A stretch of DNA of 64,000 bases from Nematostella vectensis (GCF_932526225.1 NC_064039.1:16670639-16734638), one strand, 5' to 3'; positions 23,701 through 33,730 are shown, counted from the first letter of the stretch. Notes: generated by a model not told the origin, from the sequence alone. A program made the numbers and translations.

Positions 23701-24864
23701 CTCACAACTTAGTAGTGGGGTGAACTCTCCATCAACTACAAGATATAACAGATCTATCTTTCGATCTTTGTACTGTGTTGGAAGGCGGACACATCCTTTA
23801 GGGTAGATGGGCTTAGTCGCAAGCCAGCCCTTCAAAGGCTGGTGTACACGTTTCAACGGCTTGTTGGTGATGCTCTTGTACAAGTTGTAGGGGATGACAG
23901 TAGCCTCCGCACCCGTGTCTGCTTTCAGTTTGACCTCTTTTCCTGCTATCATGACTTTTATCAGGCTCTTTTTGGGTTGCTGGTTCTGTAACACGCTTCC
24001 GACTTCAATGGATCCAAAGTATGTGTGGGTTTCGTTGCTGTCACTTGAGTCATACTCCTGTTCCACCACATGCACTTCTGGATCTTTTTTTTGTTTGTTT
24101 TTACACATCTTTGCAAAATGGCCTGTTTTGCTACAAATCTTGCAATTCCTTTTAAAGGCTGGGCATCGTGTTGGGTGTGCAAATGAATGGCGATATCCAC
24201 AGAACTTACAAGATGGCTGTTCTTTCTTAACTTGGACTGGTTGCACAGACACTGTTTTACTTGGGACTACTGTCTGTGGAACAAACTTATACTTCTGCAG
24301 CTCAGTCGCCTCATAAGTTCTGCAGTAATCATGCGCGGTTTGTAGGGTAAGGTCTGGCTTTTTCAACAACTCCCCTCGCAATTCATCGCTGGTTACTCCC
24401 CCCACAATACGGTCTCGTATCAATGAATCTCTAAGTGCTCCAAAGTCACAGTTTAATGAAAGCCGTTTTAGCTCACTAACAAAGTTGTCAATTCGTTCAC
24501 CCTCCTTTTGGTTTCTAAAATTGAAGAGCAGTCGCTCATAAATGACATTCTTAGCTCCTCGACAAAGTTCATGGAACTTTCGGCACACATCACCATAAGA
24601 TTCATTACTCTCGCCTGCAGTATACACAAAGTGGCTATACTCTTCAATTGCACTCGGTCCAGCACAGTTAAGTAACAAATTAACTTTTAACTTATCTCCC
24701 TTGTCGTCCTTTCCTTTTGCAACCAAGTAAATTTCGAACTGCATTAGGAACTTTCTCCAATTTTCTGATGCATTCGCATCCAACACCAAAGGTCCCGGAG
24801 CTCGATGATACATTTCCCCACTTTCGGCCATCGTTTCCTTGTTTTGTCGACTTTTCTTTAACAA
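20788..24864 (-). CDS. Gag-Pol polyprotein of Ty3/Gypsy retrotransposon
   Basis: A single frame of 1358 codons; the more likely start is the Met at residue 12 (MAESGEMYH). Order of domains: Gag to about residue 215; a CCHC-type pair with CKFCGY near 219 and CKICSKTGHFAKMC at 241-254; aspartic protease with ADTGAE (DTG at 316-318); reverse transcriptase about 470-650 with FSTLDACSGFWQLP and catalytic IVDD at 622-625; RNase H about 767-880 with NVDASGTGLGAV, ERELLAIVWG and TDHKPLEAIF; integrase with an HHCC zinc domain (HGAHMG then CSICNAF, about 987-1023) and catalytic D1051, D1104 and E1148 (STDIFEY, VLSDNGSQ, NGAAEKAV). Gag and Pol lie in one frame without a shift or stop. The domain order PR-RT-RH-IN is that of Metaviridae. 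No envelope gene is present. All catalytic residues are intact. Confidence 0.97.
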   Translation of the reverse strand: MLKKSRQNKETMAESGEMYHRAPGPLVLDANASENWRKFLMQFEIYLVAKGKDDKGDKLKVNLLLNCAGPSAIEEYSHFVYTAGESNESYGDVCRKFHELCRGAKNVIYERLLFNFRNQKEGERIDNFVSELKRLSLNCDFGALRDSLIRDRIVGGVTSDELRGELLKKPDLTLQTAHDYCRTYEATELQKYKFVPQTVVPSKTVSVQPVQVKKEQPSCKFCGYRHSFAHPTRCPAFKRNCKICSKTGHFAKMCKNKQKKDPEVHVVEQEYDSSDSNETHTYFGSIEVGSVLQNQQPKKSLIKVMIAGKEVKLKADTGAEATVIPYNLYKSITNKPLKRVHQPLKGWLATKPIYPKGCVRLPTQYKDRKIDLLYLVVDGEFTPLLSCEACLDLEILQFMDLTLLDSPSAQTSNIDLSREQSKSTTTLTSDPVLKDYLDCFSNKPGMLPNKVHLEVDSAVTPVIHAPRKIPVSMLDPTQQKLREMEEDGIIVKEEEHTPWVSSMLVIDKRKGKEKKSPPTKDNIRICIDPRDLNRALKRPHYPMATVEQVANKLTGAEIFSTLDACSGFWQLPVDEESSKLLTFNTPWGRYRFLRLPFGISSAPKIYQREMDRLFAGVPVEIIVDDFLIHGGNQCELDHKMIAVLKRSREIGLKFNPRKAKLRVPEVSYVGHLFTADGLKPDPEKVRAINEMPAPTDKDGILRFLGTVNYLDKFIEHKADLQGPISQLTRNDTAFVWETPQQHAFDKLKAVITSAPVLAYFDNTKETVLNVDASGTGLGAVILQDERPVAFGSKTLSPAETRYANIERELLAIVWGTEKFHTYVYGRRVVVETDHKPLEAIFKKPLNEAPPRLQRMLLKLTKYDLDVRYVPGKKQFISDCLSRAPVSDTKPVSEPEEMIGINLIDSLGVDSSTLQKFKEASNCDVTSQVVMEYVVKGWPAEKHQLDELAREYWSFREELSVEDGLLFKADRIIVPRSLRAEVLEEIHGAHMGENKSLSFAREYVFWPSMTAQIKDKISSCSICNAFRNQQPRETLLPREVPGLPWQVISTDIFEYAGHSYLLVTDLYSKYFEIELLRQTTANCVINNLKKIFARFGIPVEVLSDNGSQYSNTRNLFNSSHEFKKFADEWGFRHTTSSPEYPQSNGAAEKAVQTAKRILKKAAADNKDPFEGLLKYRNTPFDDLGVSPAQLLMSRRTRTQLPTHRRLLLPQPVDPNQVVKTLKHRQSVSKKYYDSHSHDLPPLQVGDKVRIRPNREAEWRKAEVLPRSYLLGDERGRVFRRNRRQIISTPNDQSMSTSPFVIPAIPQLPPESTNNPTQLSNNVTASPTPPKSSERQHETTPMSTASGRVIKKPQRLIEHC

Positions 24865-24899
24865 TTAATATTCTCCAGTGGTTAACCACTTCTACACCA

Positions 24900-25076
24900 T
24901 GTAATAAAAGGTGTTTACTTCAAAATTCGGTTGTTTCTTTTGCAATAAAGCTCTACAAAATCAAATCTACCGAGTGAAAAAACTACAACATAAGACAACG
25001 AGGAGCCCCATCCTCGGGGGGGCCCATAAGATAAATAAGGGGCCACAGGGGGCCCAAAACAAATAATATTATAACA
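24900..25076 (-). repeat. 5' LTR of the intact Gypsy element
   Basis: 177 bp with TG...CA ends, flanked inside by the primer-binding site and outside by ATTGC. Confidence 0.95.
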
Positions 25077-25179
25077 ATTGCAAAATTGTTTACACTGCTA
25101 TTCTGGGTCTGAACGACCTGGAATTGATTTGTTTGGCTTCGGGGTGAAAAGACTTATAAAAAAACATCTGACTTTGGGG

Positions 25180-25660
25180 AGAGGAGTGTTGACCGCCCTT
25201 CCCCTCGTGAATTTTCCCCCTGGATCTCCCAGAACGCTTTGCAATACGTAAAGACATCTTCGTGGTTGTACAATCCTTCAAGGAGTGGAAATTGTGTTTT
25301 GGGGCCATGGAAATGTACCTGGAGGATCAGAATAAAGGTATCTATTTGTGTCTTGAGCTGTGTTTGCTGATCTCTCTCCCTTGTTTGGTATTTTGAGCGT
25401 TTTATTGAGAGGGGTGATTCTGCTTTTCTCTCCTTGTTCGAATTGAGATTTGTCAAAGAACCTGTGCTATTATTTGGCTTAAGAGTAGATGCCAACACCT
25501 TGGTTGGATGCATATATGCAAGACCATTTATCCCTTAGACTGATGCCTGAGTGTCTTCATCTTGTTGTGTTTATTTTGCATTTATGAATTTTTTGGGTTT
25601 CTTGGTACTCCCCAAAGCCGGTACAGGCCGGTTAAGGGGTCAATGTGTTAAGGGGAAGGG
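25180..25660 (-). repeat. Dispersed repeat, inverted relative to 40760-41142
   Basis: Read on the minus strand it contains GACCCCTTAACCGGCCTG, ATAAACACAACAAGATG, GGTACATTTCCATGG and GCAAAGCGTTCTGGG in the same order as at 40760-41142, with moderate divergence. Open frames on the minus strand (25513-25154) are not recognised. It is a mobile or dispersed host repeat of unknown class. Confidence 0.8.
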
Positions 25661-26671
25661 TTTTTAGGGCAAGATACTTAAACTTTACACTAGCAACAAC
25701 CTTGTTCTTTTTCAATAATAGAATTCTGTTCACATAACTTGGATAGCAAAGACATGGCCTCTTTAGAGGCCTGTGGTGGTGAAAGGGTTAAGATAATGGG
25801 AAAGAGGAAATGTCAAGAAATTCTCAATCAAATTATTTTCATTACTGTTATATTTTTTTACCAAACCTTTCAAGTTGAGTCAATTCACTTTTTATCTCCT
25901 CTCCCGTCGGTTATTTTTTAGTCAATTGATATTCTTTGATTCCTCTCTACCCCAAACATAGATCAATGAAAGGGTTTGGTTTGAAATTTGAAGTTAGCAT
26001 TTTCAATCTGTTTTTTCTTCATTGCATTTATTTGGGAGTAGGCCACCAACAACACCAATATGTAATGCATGAAAGGAGATATATTTTTGGATTTTAATTT
26101 CCAGACATTTTTCTGAATATTCGGTACAATGAAGGAGAGAATTGCCACTAAATCAATACATAAAAATCACAGTATGGCATCTAAACAGTTAAAATATATT
26201 ATTTCGAATCTTTAGAATGCTGTTACATCCATGACATTTTCTGCACAAGGGCAAAGCTTGTGGGAGTATTGTTTTGATTAAAAAAAAGATATTCATGATG
26301 GAACTTCTATGATGGGACATAAGAATTTACCATTAGACTCTTGACAACTTTGACAGCCATATCCACACCAGGAATTGTGTTTGTTAACTTTGATGTACTG
26401 CATAATTTAAATTATTGAATAAGGCCTGGATCCATTTGGTTGGTACAATAAATAAATCTCAGTAGAGAGCAGGATCCTAGATCCCCCAATAATACCTTTG
26501 ATCAGTCAACACAAAAGGTGTTTATGCTGGCTCCGCTTTTAGGCAGTGCCTAAATCTATATATTACGTGACGAAAACAGGTTCTCATACAGATAGTGCTT
26601 AGTGGATCTTAATAGTAATGTCATTGATTCAGTATAAAACAAGAAATATGGACACATTACTTATAATATAA
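25661..26671. other. Non-coding host DNA with a 40-bp repeat fragment
   Basis: AT-rich. 26525-26565 repeats the GCTGGCTCCGCTTTTAGG start of the 18.1-kb repeat. Nothing else recognised. Confidence 0.5.
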
Positions 26672-26864
26672 TTATAGGATTCGTAAACACAACTGTTTAT
26701 TATACGTCTCGACCATCTGCTTTACAACGAACGAACATCCCATAATATACTCCGAACTAAGTCTAACATACAAGTAGACTAGGTCTATACCAGTCCCTAA
26801 GTGTGAAACAACAAATCTCAATGAAACAGTTCTCAAATGTAACTATATGTGCAATAAACTAAGT

Positions 26865-29670
26865 TTACACATAAACTTCATAGTCTTTCAGATGCGAAGG
26901 TAACTTTCTCTCTCTAGTCAGCCTAGTGTCCACAGAGCTCTCAACACTAGGTGTAGCCTCATCACCTGTTCTAAAGTATTTCTTGATGTCTGTAACGTTT
27001 CTCCTGTAACTAGCTCCTTCTGATGAAGTGACTGTTACTTCATTTCCGTGTTTACTAAAAATCTCATATGGAGTGTCCTCGAAGTTAGTTGACAGTTTGT
27101 TTTCCTTCCTTTGCTTCAAAAGTACCGTGTCACCTGGCTGTAGATCGTTCTCCTGTGCGTTTTGCCTTGCATCTGAATAGTGAGTTCTCTTTTGTTTTAG
27201 TTCCATATCCCGATCTTCTAACTTCACTGTCCTCCGTTCTGAATTCTCTTATCTCCTGAATTTTACATCTAACTTCTCTGTTGAATAACAGTTTGGATGG
27301 TGTTGCACCAGTCGTGCTCCGAGGTGTTGTTCGCTATGCAATCAGGAATTTTCTGAGTTGTATGTCCTTCTTCTCGGCTTGTGCAATCTCAAGTGCTTTC
27401 AATAGACTACGATTCTGTCTCTCAACCTCACCATTAGCTTGGGGCCATAATGGTGTGCTTGTCCTGTGTTGAATGTCATTTGCTTTTAGGTATGTTTCAA
27501 ATTCTTCCGACACAAATTGAGGACCGTTGTCTGTTTTAAGCGATTCAGGGAGACCATGGGTACAGAAAATCTTGTCTAAGCTTTCTATGATCTTACTTGA
27601 CACTACAGATCTCAGAATATCAACCTCATAATACCTGCTGTAGTAGTCCACAACTACCAACAACTCTCCAGAAGGTAGTGGTCCCATTAAGTCAGCTGCC
27701 AGGTCTTTCCAGGGTTGGGTGGGGAACTGTGTGTCGCATGGGTTCGGGTGGGGTGGATGTCCCTACCAGCTGACACCCATGACAGGCTCTACACTTCTGT
27801 TCCACCTGTCTATCAATCCCTGCCCACCACACTTTAGTCCTTAGTCTTTGCTTCGTTTTGACTACCCCTTGGTGCCCCTCATGACCCAACTCTAGAACTT
27901 GTTTCCGTAATTTGGTAGGTATCAACGATCTAGTCCCCCTTAGTACTAGCTTACCAAGGGTAGACAGTTCCTGTCTCACAGCCTTGTATTAATTTGGAGC
28001 ACCATCCCAATTCTCTGTTAGGATGCAGTCCCGAAGTTGTTTAATCTCAGGGTCGACTGCAGATTCCCTCTCAATCTCCTCTATCGGTATAGCTACAGGT
28101 GCTGCCATTTCCGCAACATGACGGATGTACTCCTCCGCGTCAGTGTTGATGCACACTCCTTTGGCTCCCGTAAGCCTTGAAAGTGAGTCCGCAATGTTCT
28201 CCTTTTCGGGTATGTGTTTGACTGTGAAATTGTAGGGTTGTAATCTCAACACCCAGCGTTCTATGCGTGCAGAAGTCCTGGACTTTGTAGAGTAGATTAC
28301 TTCTAGTGGCTTGTGATCTGTTAGCAGCACAAATTCCACCCCATACAAATACATGTGGAATCTTTCACATCCCCAGACGAAACCTAAAGCTTCCTTTTCG
28401 GTCTGGGAATAACGTTTCTCAACATCAGTGAGACTGCGACTTGCATAAGCTATTACTCGCTCACACCCATTCTGCACTTGTGTGAGGATCGCCCCTAAGC
28501 CTACAGGGCTTGCGTCCGTCACTAGTCTCGTTGATTCCGCATTCTTGTCAAAGTAAGCAAGAGTGTTTGCTTTGCTTAGATCTCTCTTCAGAGTGTCAAA
28601 TGCGTTCTGTTGCTCTTGACCCCATACAAATTCCTCTCCTTTCTTAGTCAGCCTCCGCAGTGGCTCTGCTGTTGTAGCTAAATCTGGTATAAAGCGTGCA
28701 CTGAAGTTGACTAGCCCTAGAAAACTCCGTACCTCTCCTGCTGTCTGCGGTTCTTTAGCACTCAATACTGCTTCCACCCTGGATTCTGTGGGGCCAATCC
28801 CCTTGCTAGACAAGAGATAGCCCATAAATGTCAGTTCTGACATCCTTAAAACACACTTCTTCTTATTCAGAGTCAAACCCTTGTTCTTTAGCAGGTCAAG
28901 AGTCTTCCGTAGCCTTGCGTCATGTTCCTCCACAGTGCGACCATGTACGATTATGTCGTCATGAATGTTATAGTCTCCTTGGCAGCTTGACAATACTTGC
29001 TGCACAATGTGTTGGTATAGTTCTGGTGAAGATGAAATGCCAAACATGAGCCGCTTGTACCTGAAGAGACCTTCATGTGTCACAAATGTGGTGATAACCC
29101 TAGACTGTTCATCCAACTCAATCTGATGGAAGCCCTACTTGAGTTCTAGTTTGCTGAATGTTTTACTCCCATTCAAGTTGTACAGAATCTCATCCACAGT
29201 GGGTATCGGGTGTCGTTCCCGTACCACAGCCTCCTTAGCCATTCTCATGTCAACACATATTCTTATTTCTCCTGATGGCCTGGGTACTATAACAACTGGA
29301 CTAACCCAAGGTGTAGGCCCTGAAACTTCCTCAATGATATCAAGGTTCTTGAGCTCCTCAAGCTTCTGGTTTACCTTGCCTCTAAGCCCAAAGGGTATGG
29401 GTCGTGCTTTCTGTGCAACAGGTCTTACAGTCTCATCAACATGTATCTTAGCTTGGAAATCTTTTAATTTCCCCACTCCAGTAAACACTTATTGTACTCT
29501 TCAAATAGTTCATCCTCTTGAACCGTATTCACTTGTATCCACAGAACTCCTAGAATTTCACTGGTCTGTCTACTCAGTATAGGTCTTGCCTTCTCTTCAA
29601 TAACAACAAAGCGAGCACAACATGACAGGTTGTTATTATACAGGTAGTTAAGTGGTTCTGTCGATAACAT
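26865..29670 (-). pseudogene. Pol remnants (RT, RNase H, integrase) of the broken Gypsy element
   Basis: Pieces in minus-strand order: 29670-29464 protease-RT linker; 29488-29135 RT start with GEIRICVDMRMAKEAV; 29116-27989 RT and RNase H, with FGISSSPELYQ and YNIHDDIIVHG (the DD pair kept), LVTDASPVGLGAIL and TDHKPLEVIYS; 27979-27692 integrase zinc region with HEGHQG and CRACHGCQ; 27687-27334 integrase core with LVVVDYYSRYYEVDIL, KTDNGPQF and NGEVERQN; 27227-26865 C-terminal part. At least five stops or shifts interrupt it, so no functional polyprotein can be read. Confidence 0.9.
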
Positions 29671-29879
29671 TGCATGTAGATCCAGAGTCCACCAGTACTA
29701 CCCTTAGTTCTACACCTCCCAGCTCTGTATCAATGGTTACGCACCCTTGTCCTTCCGTGACTGCAAACGCATACTCGTCACTCTCTTCGGTTAGGTTATG
29801 TACAGTTCCTTTTTTTGTTTAAAGTTCTTGCTTTTTAGCTCTTTGCTGTTTTGCTTTTTGCTTTTTAGCTCTTTGCTTT

Positions 29880-30752
29880 TTAGCTCTTTGCTTTTTTGCT
29901 CTTTTCTTTGGCAACCTTTGGCAAAATGACCAATTTTGCCGCATTTATTACACATCCGGCCTCTGCTTTGCACTCTGGGTCTTTACTAAAGTGTCCTTCC
30001 ATGCCACAGCGATAACAGTGTTTGCCTTTTCCTTTCTTCTTTTCCTCTCTTCTTCTTAAAGAATTTACTTTCCTTGCTGTCTCAAAGCAGTTTTTTATGG
30101 ATTTCGCTTGACTTTCTGCAGCTTCCATTGCTCTAGCAAGTTCTTGAGCGCGTTTCAGCGTCAGTGCTCCCCCGGATTCGAGTAGTGTCTTCCTTAGGTT
30201 GTGTGACTTGCACTTGTCGATCAGTTGATCTCTTATGTGTTCCGCTTTTTTGTCACCGAAATCACAATTCTCCGCCATTTGGGACAGTCTCGTGACAAAC
30301 TGGTCTACCGTTTCGCTTTCCTCTTGTTTCGTTTGTCTGAAACAATGTCTCTCATAAGGCACGTTGATTTGCGGGCTAAAGTAGCTGATGAGCATTCTTA
30401 TCACTTGTTTATAACACGTTTCTCGGGTAGGCGCCTCTTCTAATGGGTTGGTTAGCGTTGTAAATATCGCTTGCACGTCTATTCCTGCACTGTGCAGTAA
30501 CAGTGCTTTTTTCTGCGATTCTTTCGTGATATCTTTCGCCTCAAAATAGTATTGAAAAGCCACTTTCCAACGTTTCCATCGTGCTCCGATGCTGGGTTTC
30601 CCGTGCAGTCGAAATTCGAAATACTGCCAAGCTCGAGGTTCATCTCTCTCGGATTCTCCCTCTGCTTTTTCATCAGATATTTCTTTAGCCTTTCTCCGTG
30701 TTTTTCGTAAAGAATCCCCTAACTCGTCGCCAGTTATAGCATTCGTAAACAC
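29880..30752 (-). CDS. Gag-like protein of the broken Gypsy element
   Basis: 290 codons from an ATG that lies inside the right LTR, so the true start may be further in. It has a gag-like region with RETCYKQVIRMLISYFSPQ and DQFVTRLSQMAENCDFGD, then a basic part and a zinc knuckle CYRCGMEGHFSKDPEC. A second knuckle, CNKCGKIGHFAKGC, continues in another frame near 29930, which marks a frameshift. It is followed by low-complexity Lys/Ser repeats (29820-29900). Confidence 0.8.
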   Translation of the reverse strand: MFTNAITGDELGDSLRKTRRKAKEISDEKAEGESERDEPRAWQYFEFRLHGKPSIGARWKRWKVAFQYYFEAKDITKESQKKALLLHSAGIDVQAIFTTLTNPLEEAPTRETCYKQVIRMLISYFSPQINVPYERHCFRQTKQEESETVDQFVTRLSQMAENCDFGDKKAEHIRDQLIDKCKSHNLRKTLLESGGALTLKRAQELARAMEAAESQAKSIKNCFETARKVNSLRRREEKKKGKGKHCYRCGMEGHFSKDPECKAEAGCVINAAKLVILPKVAKEKSKKAKS

Positions 30753-30815
30753 AACTGTTTATTGTGCGTCTCGACCATCTGCTTTACAACGAACGGACAT
30801 TCCATAATATACTCC

Positions 30816-31430
30816 TTACACAGGTAGCCCGGTCTTAACACAGGTAGCCCGGACAATACAATAATCGTTCTCATAGTATCGTTTTTTTGTGTGTGAAAAT
30901 AGATTCTTTAATGTTGGAAGTTATTACCCTGTTACTGGTTCTTAAACTCTAGGTTCTTACTCGTGGGTACATACTAAATCAATGGAACCCGTGTCTTTGA
31001 TTGAGAGGAAATTAGTACACGATTACCCTTTGTATTGGCCGTAGGGCGAAAACACTAGATTGTTCATGCGCAGGAGCACTGAACGTGCTGCAGTCCTTGA
31101 GGTCTCTCAAGATCTGTTAAGGGTTTACCCTGTCGTTGACCACCATCTAGGCTAAGACTTCAGACAGCCTTTCTATCGCCTTTCCATTGGTTGACTTGAT
31201 AGAATACTGAACTTGGAACTGTGGAACATGGCTGCTGCTGAAGTTGAGGATTTTGTGGTTCTCTTAGCTCTGTCCTGTTAACAGCTGCCTGTGCGCGGAT
31301 ATAGGATGAGGAGACAAGCTTCTTGAACGATGCCCCCCTTTCCTAACCGTATTCATGGAATGTGGTATCACAACCAAGAAGCGCATGGATAAAAAGCAAA
31401 AAATAGGAGAAATATAGTAACATTAAAACT
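30816..31430. other. Non-coding host DNA
   Basis: Contains a duplicated ACACAGGTAGCCCGG (near 30818 and 30838). No gene recognised. Confidence 0.4.
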
Positions 31431-31512
31431 TTTCCCTAGCAGCTCATTCATGGGCGTCATTCCCCACACCTTCATGTAGCCGAAACTGTCGTGATCGCGA
31501 ACCAGAACAATG

Positions 31513-31630
31513 AATACAATACACCAAAAACTGGAATTCGCCAAATTTTCGTGTTTAATAAGTCTGCCCTGAAAAAGTCTTATGAAAGAAGAAACTTTGA
31601 GTCGAATTCCAGTTTTTGGTGTATTGTATT
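31513..31630. mobile_element. Perfect-armed hairpin from a Penelope-like element terminus
   Basis: A 28-bp arm at 31513-31540 (AATACAATACACCAAAAACT...) is the exact inverse of 31603-31630. Between them is CTGCCCTGAAAAAGTC on the plus strand. The arm and the inner motif match the terminal repeat of the Penelope-like remnant at 54.7 kb, joined head to head. Confidence 0.75.
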
Positions 31631-31639
31631 TTGGATCAG

Positions 31640-32093
31640 GTAGATGTCACGGGCTTCCATATGGAATTATCGTCACCAACAGGAACGGTGATGCTAATCG
31701 TGTGGACGCTTTTACCGCATCTTTCCACATAAGCAATCTTATCTTCAATTCGTCATAAGCTTCCGTGTCCATTGTGCCACAACCGCTTACACTCATCATT
31801 AAGTCTAACAATGCTGGAGGAAATTTTCAGAGCTCAAAGGAGAAATGTTGTTCAAGGTCTTCTGGGGATGAGCTAGAATTGAGCGCTGAAACGACAGCTG
31901 TAACATGTACGACTTTATTGTCAATGCGGTCGCACCAGGAGTGTGGCTGATGCCGAGCGATCTGGTGATAAACACGCAAAGCGTCGTGGGCTACAACAAT
32001 AAACTGCAGAAAGCCACAGACTCCATGACGCTCGGCACAAACGCGATCAACACCGAGACAAAGCCAGTCGGTGCTCATAATATGGCCGGTGGT
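31640..32093. other. Left flank of viral copy A, origin unclear
   Basis: Composition is more GC-rich than host. The plus strand is open from ATG 31905 and fuses in frame with the ATPase fragment at 32094. The minus strand has coding-like stretches on both sides of the 31.5-kb hairpin (for example DSFGYMKVWGMTP at about 31490-31450). None of this exists in copy B, whose corresponding position holds the ATPase N-terminus. It may be a piece of the viral left arm lost from copy B, or foreign sequence joined during rearrangement. Confidence 0.35.
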
Positions 32094-32453
32094 GTCTTCG
32101 AAGGCACTAATACGCTAATCATACTCGACGACTGTGCGGCCTCAAAAGACGTAAAGAGGCGCTCTGACCAGCTCGTCAACTTGGCGTTCAGCGCGCGCCA
32201 CGTGGGTATTAGCGTGTGGGTGATCACGCAGCAGCTCACCAGCATCACGAAGCCGTTCCGTGAGAACATCGCGGCCTTGGTGGTCTTCTATACCCCGAGC
32301 AAGGCGGACATGAAAGCTATCCTGCATGACTACGGCGCGGAGCTATCAGAAGAGAAGATGAAAGAGTACATAAAAGGCCTCAAGACGAAAAAGTTCTCGA
32401 AGTTAGAGTTTTGCTTGCATCACCCTTATATCATCGCCCTGGTTGAACGGTAA
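32094..32453 (+). pseudogene. Packaging ATPase, C-terminal fragment (copy A)
   Basis: About 120 codons nearly identical to residues after the P-loop of the copy B ATPase (43257-43615), including Walker B TLIILDDCA and the downstream ITQQLTSI segment (sensor-like Gln). The N-terminal P-loop half is absent, replaced by unrelated in-frame sequence from 31905. It cannot be an active ATPase. Confidence 0.85.
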
Positions 32454-32524
32454 GCGCAGTAAATCACCGCCCACGTATGCCCCCAGCGCTTCGCGTGGCA
32501 TAACGCATTGATCACACGTGTACC

Positions 32525-32989
32525 ATGATGAGCGACGAATACATTGATAGTCTTCTTGAGGGGGGCACCGCCGGCCTCCCGGCCGTCGAGTCGTTGGACT
32601 GCTCGACGCAGCCGGCTACCGGAGGTAAGCATACTGAGATAGCAGACGCGAGGGAGAAACTCGCGATTCTCGTAACCTCGGGGAAGTCGAGAGAGATGGT
32701 AGGCAAGGCCCTGACTCACGACGACGTCAAACGCATGAGCGCCGAGGAGGTAAAGAAGTACGAGAAGCGATACGAGACCGCTCTAGCCAGCCGGACTACA
32801 GACGCCCTGGCAGACAGCTTCCTGAAGCTTACGACCAAGCTAGTAGGCATGCCGATAGACAATGTGGTCGATTTTCACAACGACCTCGTGTCCGACTACA
32901 TCATCAACAACGAGCTCCGCACATTGTGCGGAAGCCTGTCTCTACGCTGCGGTCGTATCATGGCTTTAGCCGTCTGGCGTTACACGTAG
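32525..32989 (+). CDS. Conserved viral protein, truncated (copy A)
   Basis: 154 codons from ATGATGAGCGACGAATAC. Parallels the 43658-44245 gene of copy B, with an acidic N-terminus, a helical middle (KRMSAEEVKKY, YETALASRTTDALAD) and NDL then NNELRTLCGSL. A shift near 32960 ends the frame before the hydrophobic tail found in copy B. Function unknown; position between ATPase and small virion-like genes suggests a structural protein. Confidence 0.65.
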   Translation: MMSDEYIDSLLEGGTAGLPAVESLDCSTQPATGGKHTEIADAREKLAILVTSGKSREMVGKALTHDDVKRMSAEEVKKYEKRYETALASRTTDALADSFLKLTTKLVGMPIDNVVDFHNDLVSDYIINNELRTLCGSLSLRCGRIMALAVWRYT

Positions 32990-33149
32990 CACGTCATGTG
33001 AACACCAACGGCGCTGACACGCGGTGTCAACACGAGGTAGCAGTCGCGGACTCACCAGTGTGCACGCACACTGGCGAGTCTGCCATCCCAGAGTAGACGC
33101 TCATTTGAAAGCTTGCCAATTCTTCAGCAACCAAATAGTTTCATCACAA

Positions 33150-33677
33150 ATGGAGGAACCTCAAGGAAGTACTAGTGCTCAGCATCTCACGGAAGCTGCG
33201 GAACAAACTGCTCATGAACCTGCACGTACGCCTTCGGCGTTAGTGAAGAGAATCACGAGCCCCGAACCACCCGCGACCCGACCTAAACACCCTGGACGAG
33301 TCGAAGCTGGAAGGCGCTTGGCAAAGTGGAACCGACTTAACAGAGCGAAGAAAAAAGCTGTACAACACGTTGAGTCGCCGGTCGCTAGCGAATCGCAGGG
33401 ACGAAAGGGCTATCATGACGAAGGCATACACACACCAGTCCCGGAAAGCAACTCTGCTTGGTCGGCTAGCCCGGTTATCGGGGTCGCTGGTCTTCTAGTT
33501 TCATTGATTGGCCTCTACACACGTAGGCGGGAGCTAGCTACCGCGTTCACTCGAACACCCACAGCTACCGAAGGTACCGACGACGTTACTCCGCCCGCAA
33601 CTGCACAGCAACCACCGCTTGCCGTTCCGGCGAGCCGACCCGGACAATGCAAATCTCCACTGTTAGCCATGAAGTAA
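33150..33677 (+). CDS. Viral protein with one membrane segment (copy A)
   Basis: 175 codons from ATGGAGGAACCTCAAGG; the upstream open frame to 33024 has no counterpart in copy B. The N-terminal half is Ser/Thr/Pro/Ala-rich, then comes a basic patch RRLAKWNRLNRAKKKA, then a hydrophobic segment VIGVAGLLVSLIGLY followed by TRRRE (about residues 108-128), then a low-complexity tail. The reading frame is continuous here, whereas copy B is shifted. Type III-like membrane topology with the basic side inside is inference. Family not recognised. Confidence 0.6.
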   Translation: MEEPQGSTSAQHLTEAAEQTAHEPARTPSALVKRITSPEPPATRPKHPGRVEAGRRLAKWNRLNRAKKKAVQHVESPVASESQGRKGYHDEGIHTPVPESNSAWSASPVIGVAGLLVSLIGLYTRRRELATAFTRTPTATEGTDDVTPPATAQQPPLAVPASRPGQCKSPLLAMK

Positions 33678-33730
33678 GCAGACATTTAGACACGAGGGCC
33701 CCACCAATATCCGCACGCCCGTGCATCGCA

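Larger units (their letters stand above)
20565..25076 (-). mobile_element. Intact Ty3/Gypsy LTR retrotransposon
   Basis: A 4512-bp element on the minus strand. The two 177-bp LTRs begin TGT and end ACA and look identical by eye. The target duplication ATTGC is present at 20560-20564 and 25077-25081. The primer-binding site lies directly inside the 5' LTR, reading TGGTGTAGAAGTGG on the minus strand from 24899. The polypurine tract GAGAAGGGAGA abuts the 3' LTR at 20742-20752. One uninterrupted Gag-Pol frame fills the interior. Identical LTRs, a perfect duplication and an open frame indicate a recent insertion that may still be mobile. Confidence 0.95.
26672..30815 (-). mobile_element. Broken Ty3/Gypsy LTR retrotransposon
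   Basis: Direct repeats of at least 82 bp with several differences (26672-26753 and 30734-30815, both containing CGACCATCTGCTTTACAACG) mark the LTRs. A TGGCGACGAG primer-site-like sequence follows the right LTR on the minus strand. Between them lie Gag, protease, RT, RNase H and integrase pieces in the right order but split by stops and frameshifts. It is older than the element at 20.6-25.1 kb and a different family by sequence. Confidence 0.9.

Noticed and set aside
20565-25076. Envelope gene making the intact Gypsy element an errantivirus
   Set aside because: The Pol frame ends 46 bp from the 3' LTR, leaving no room for env.
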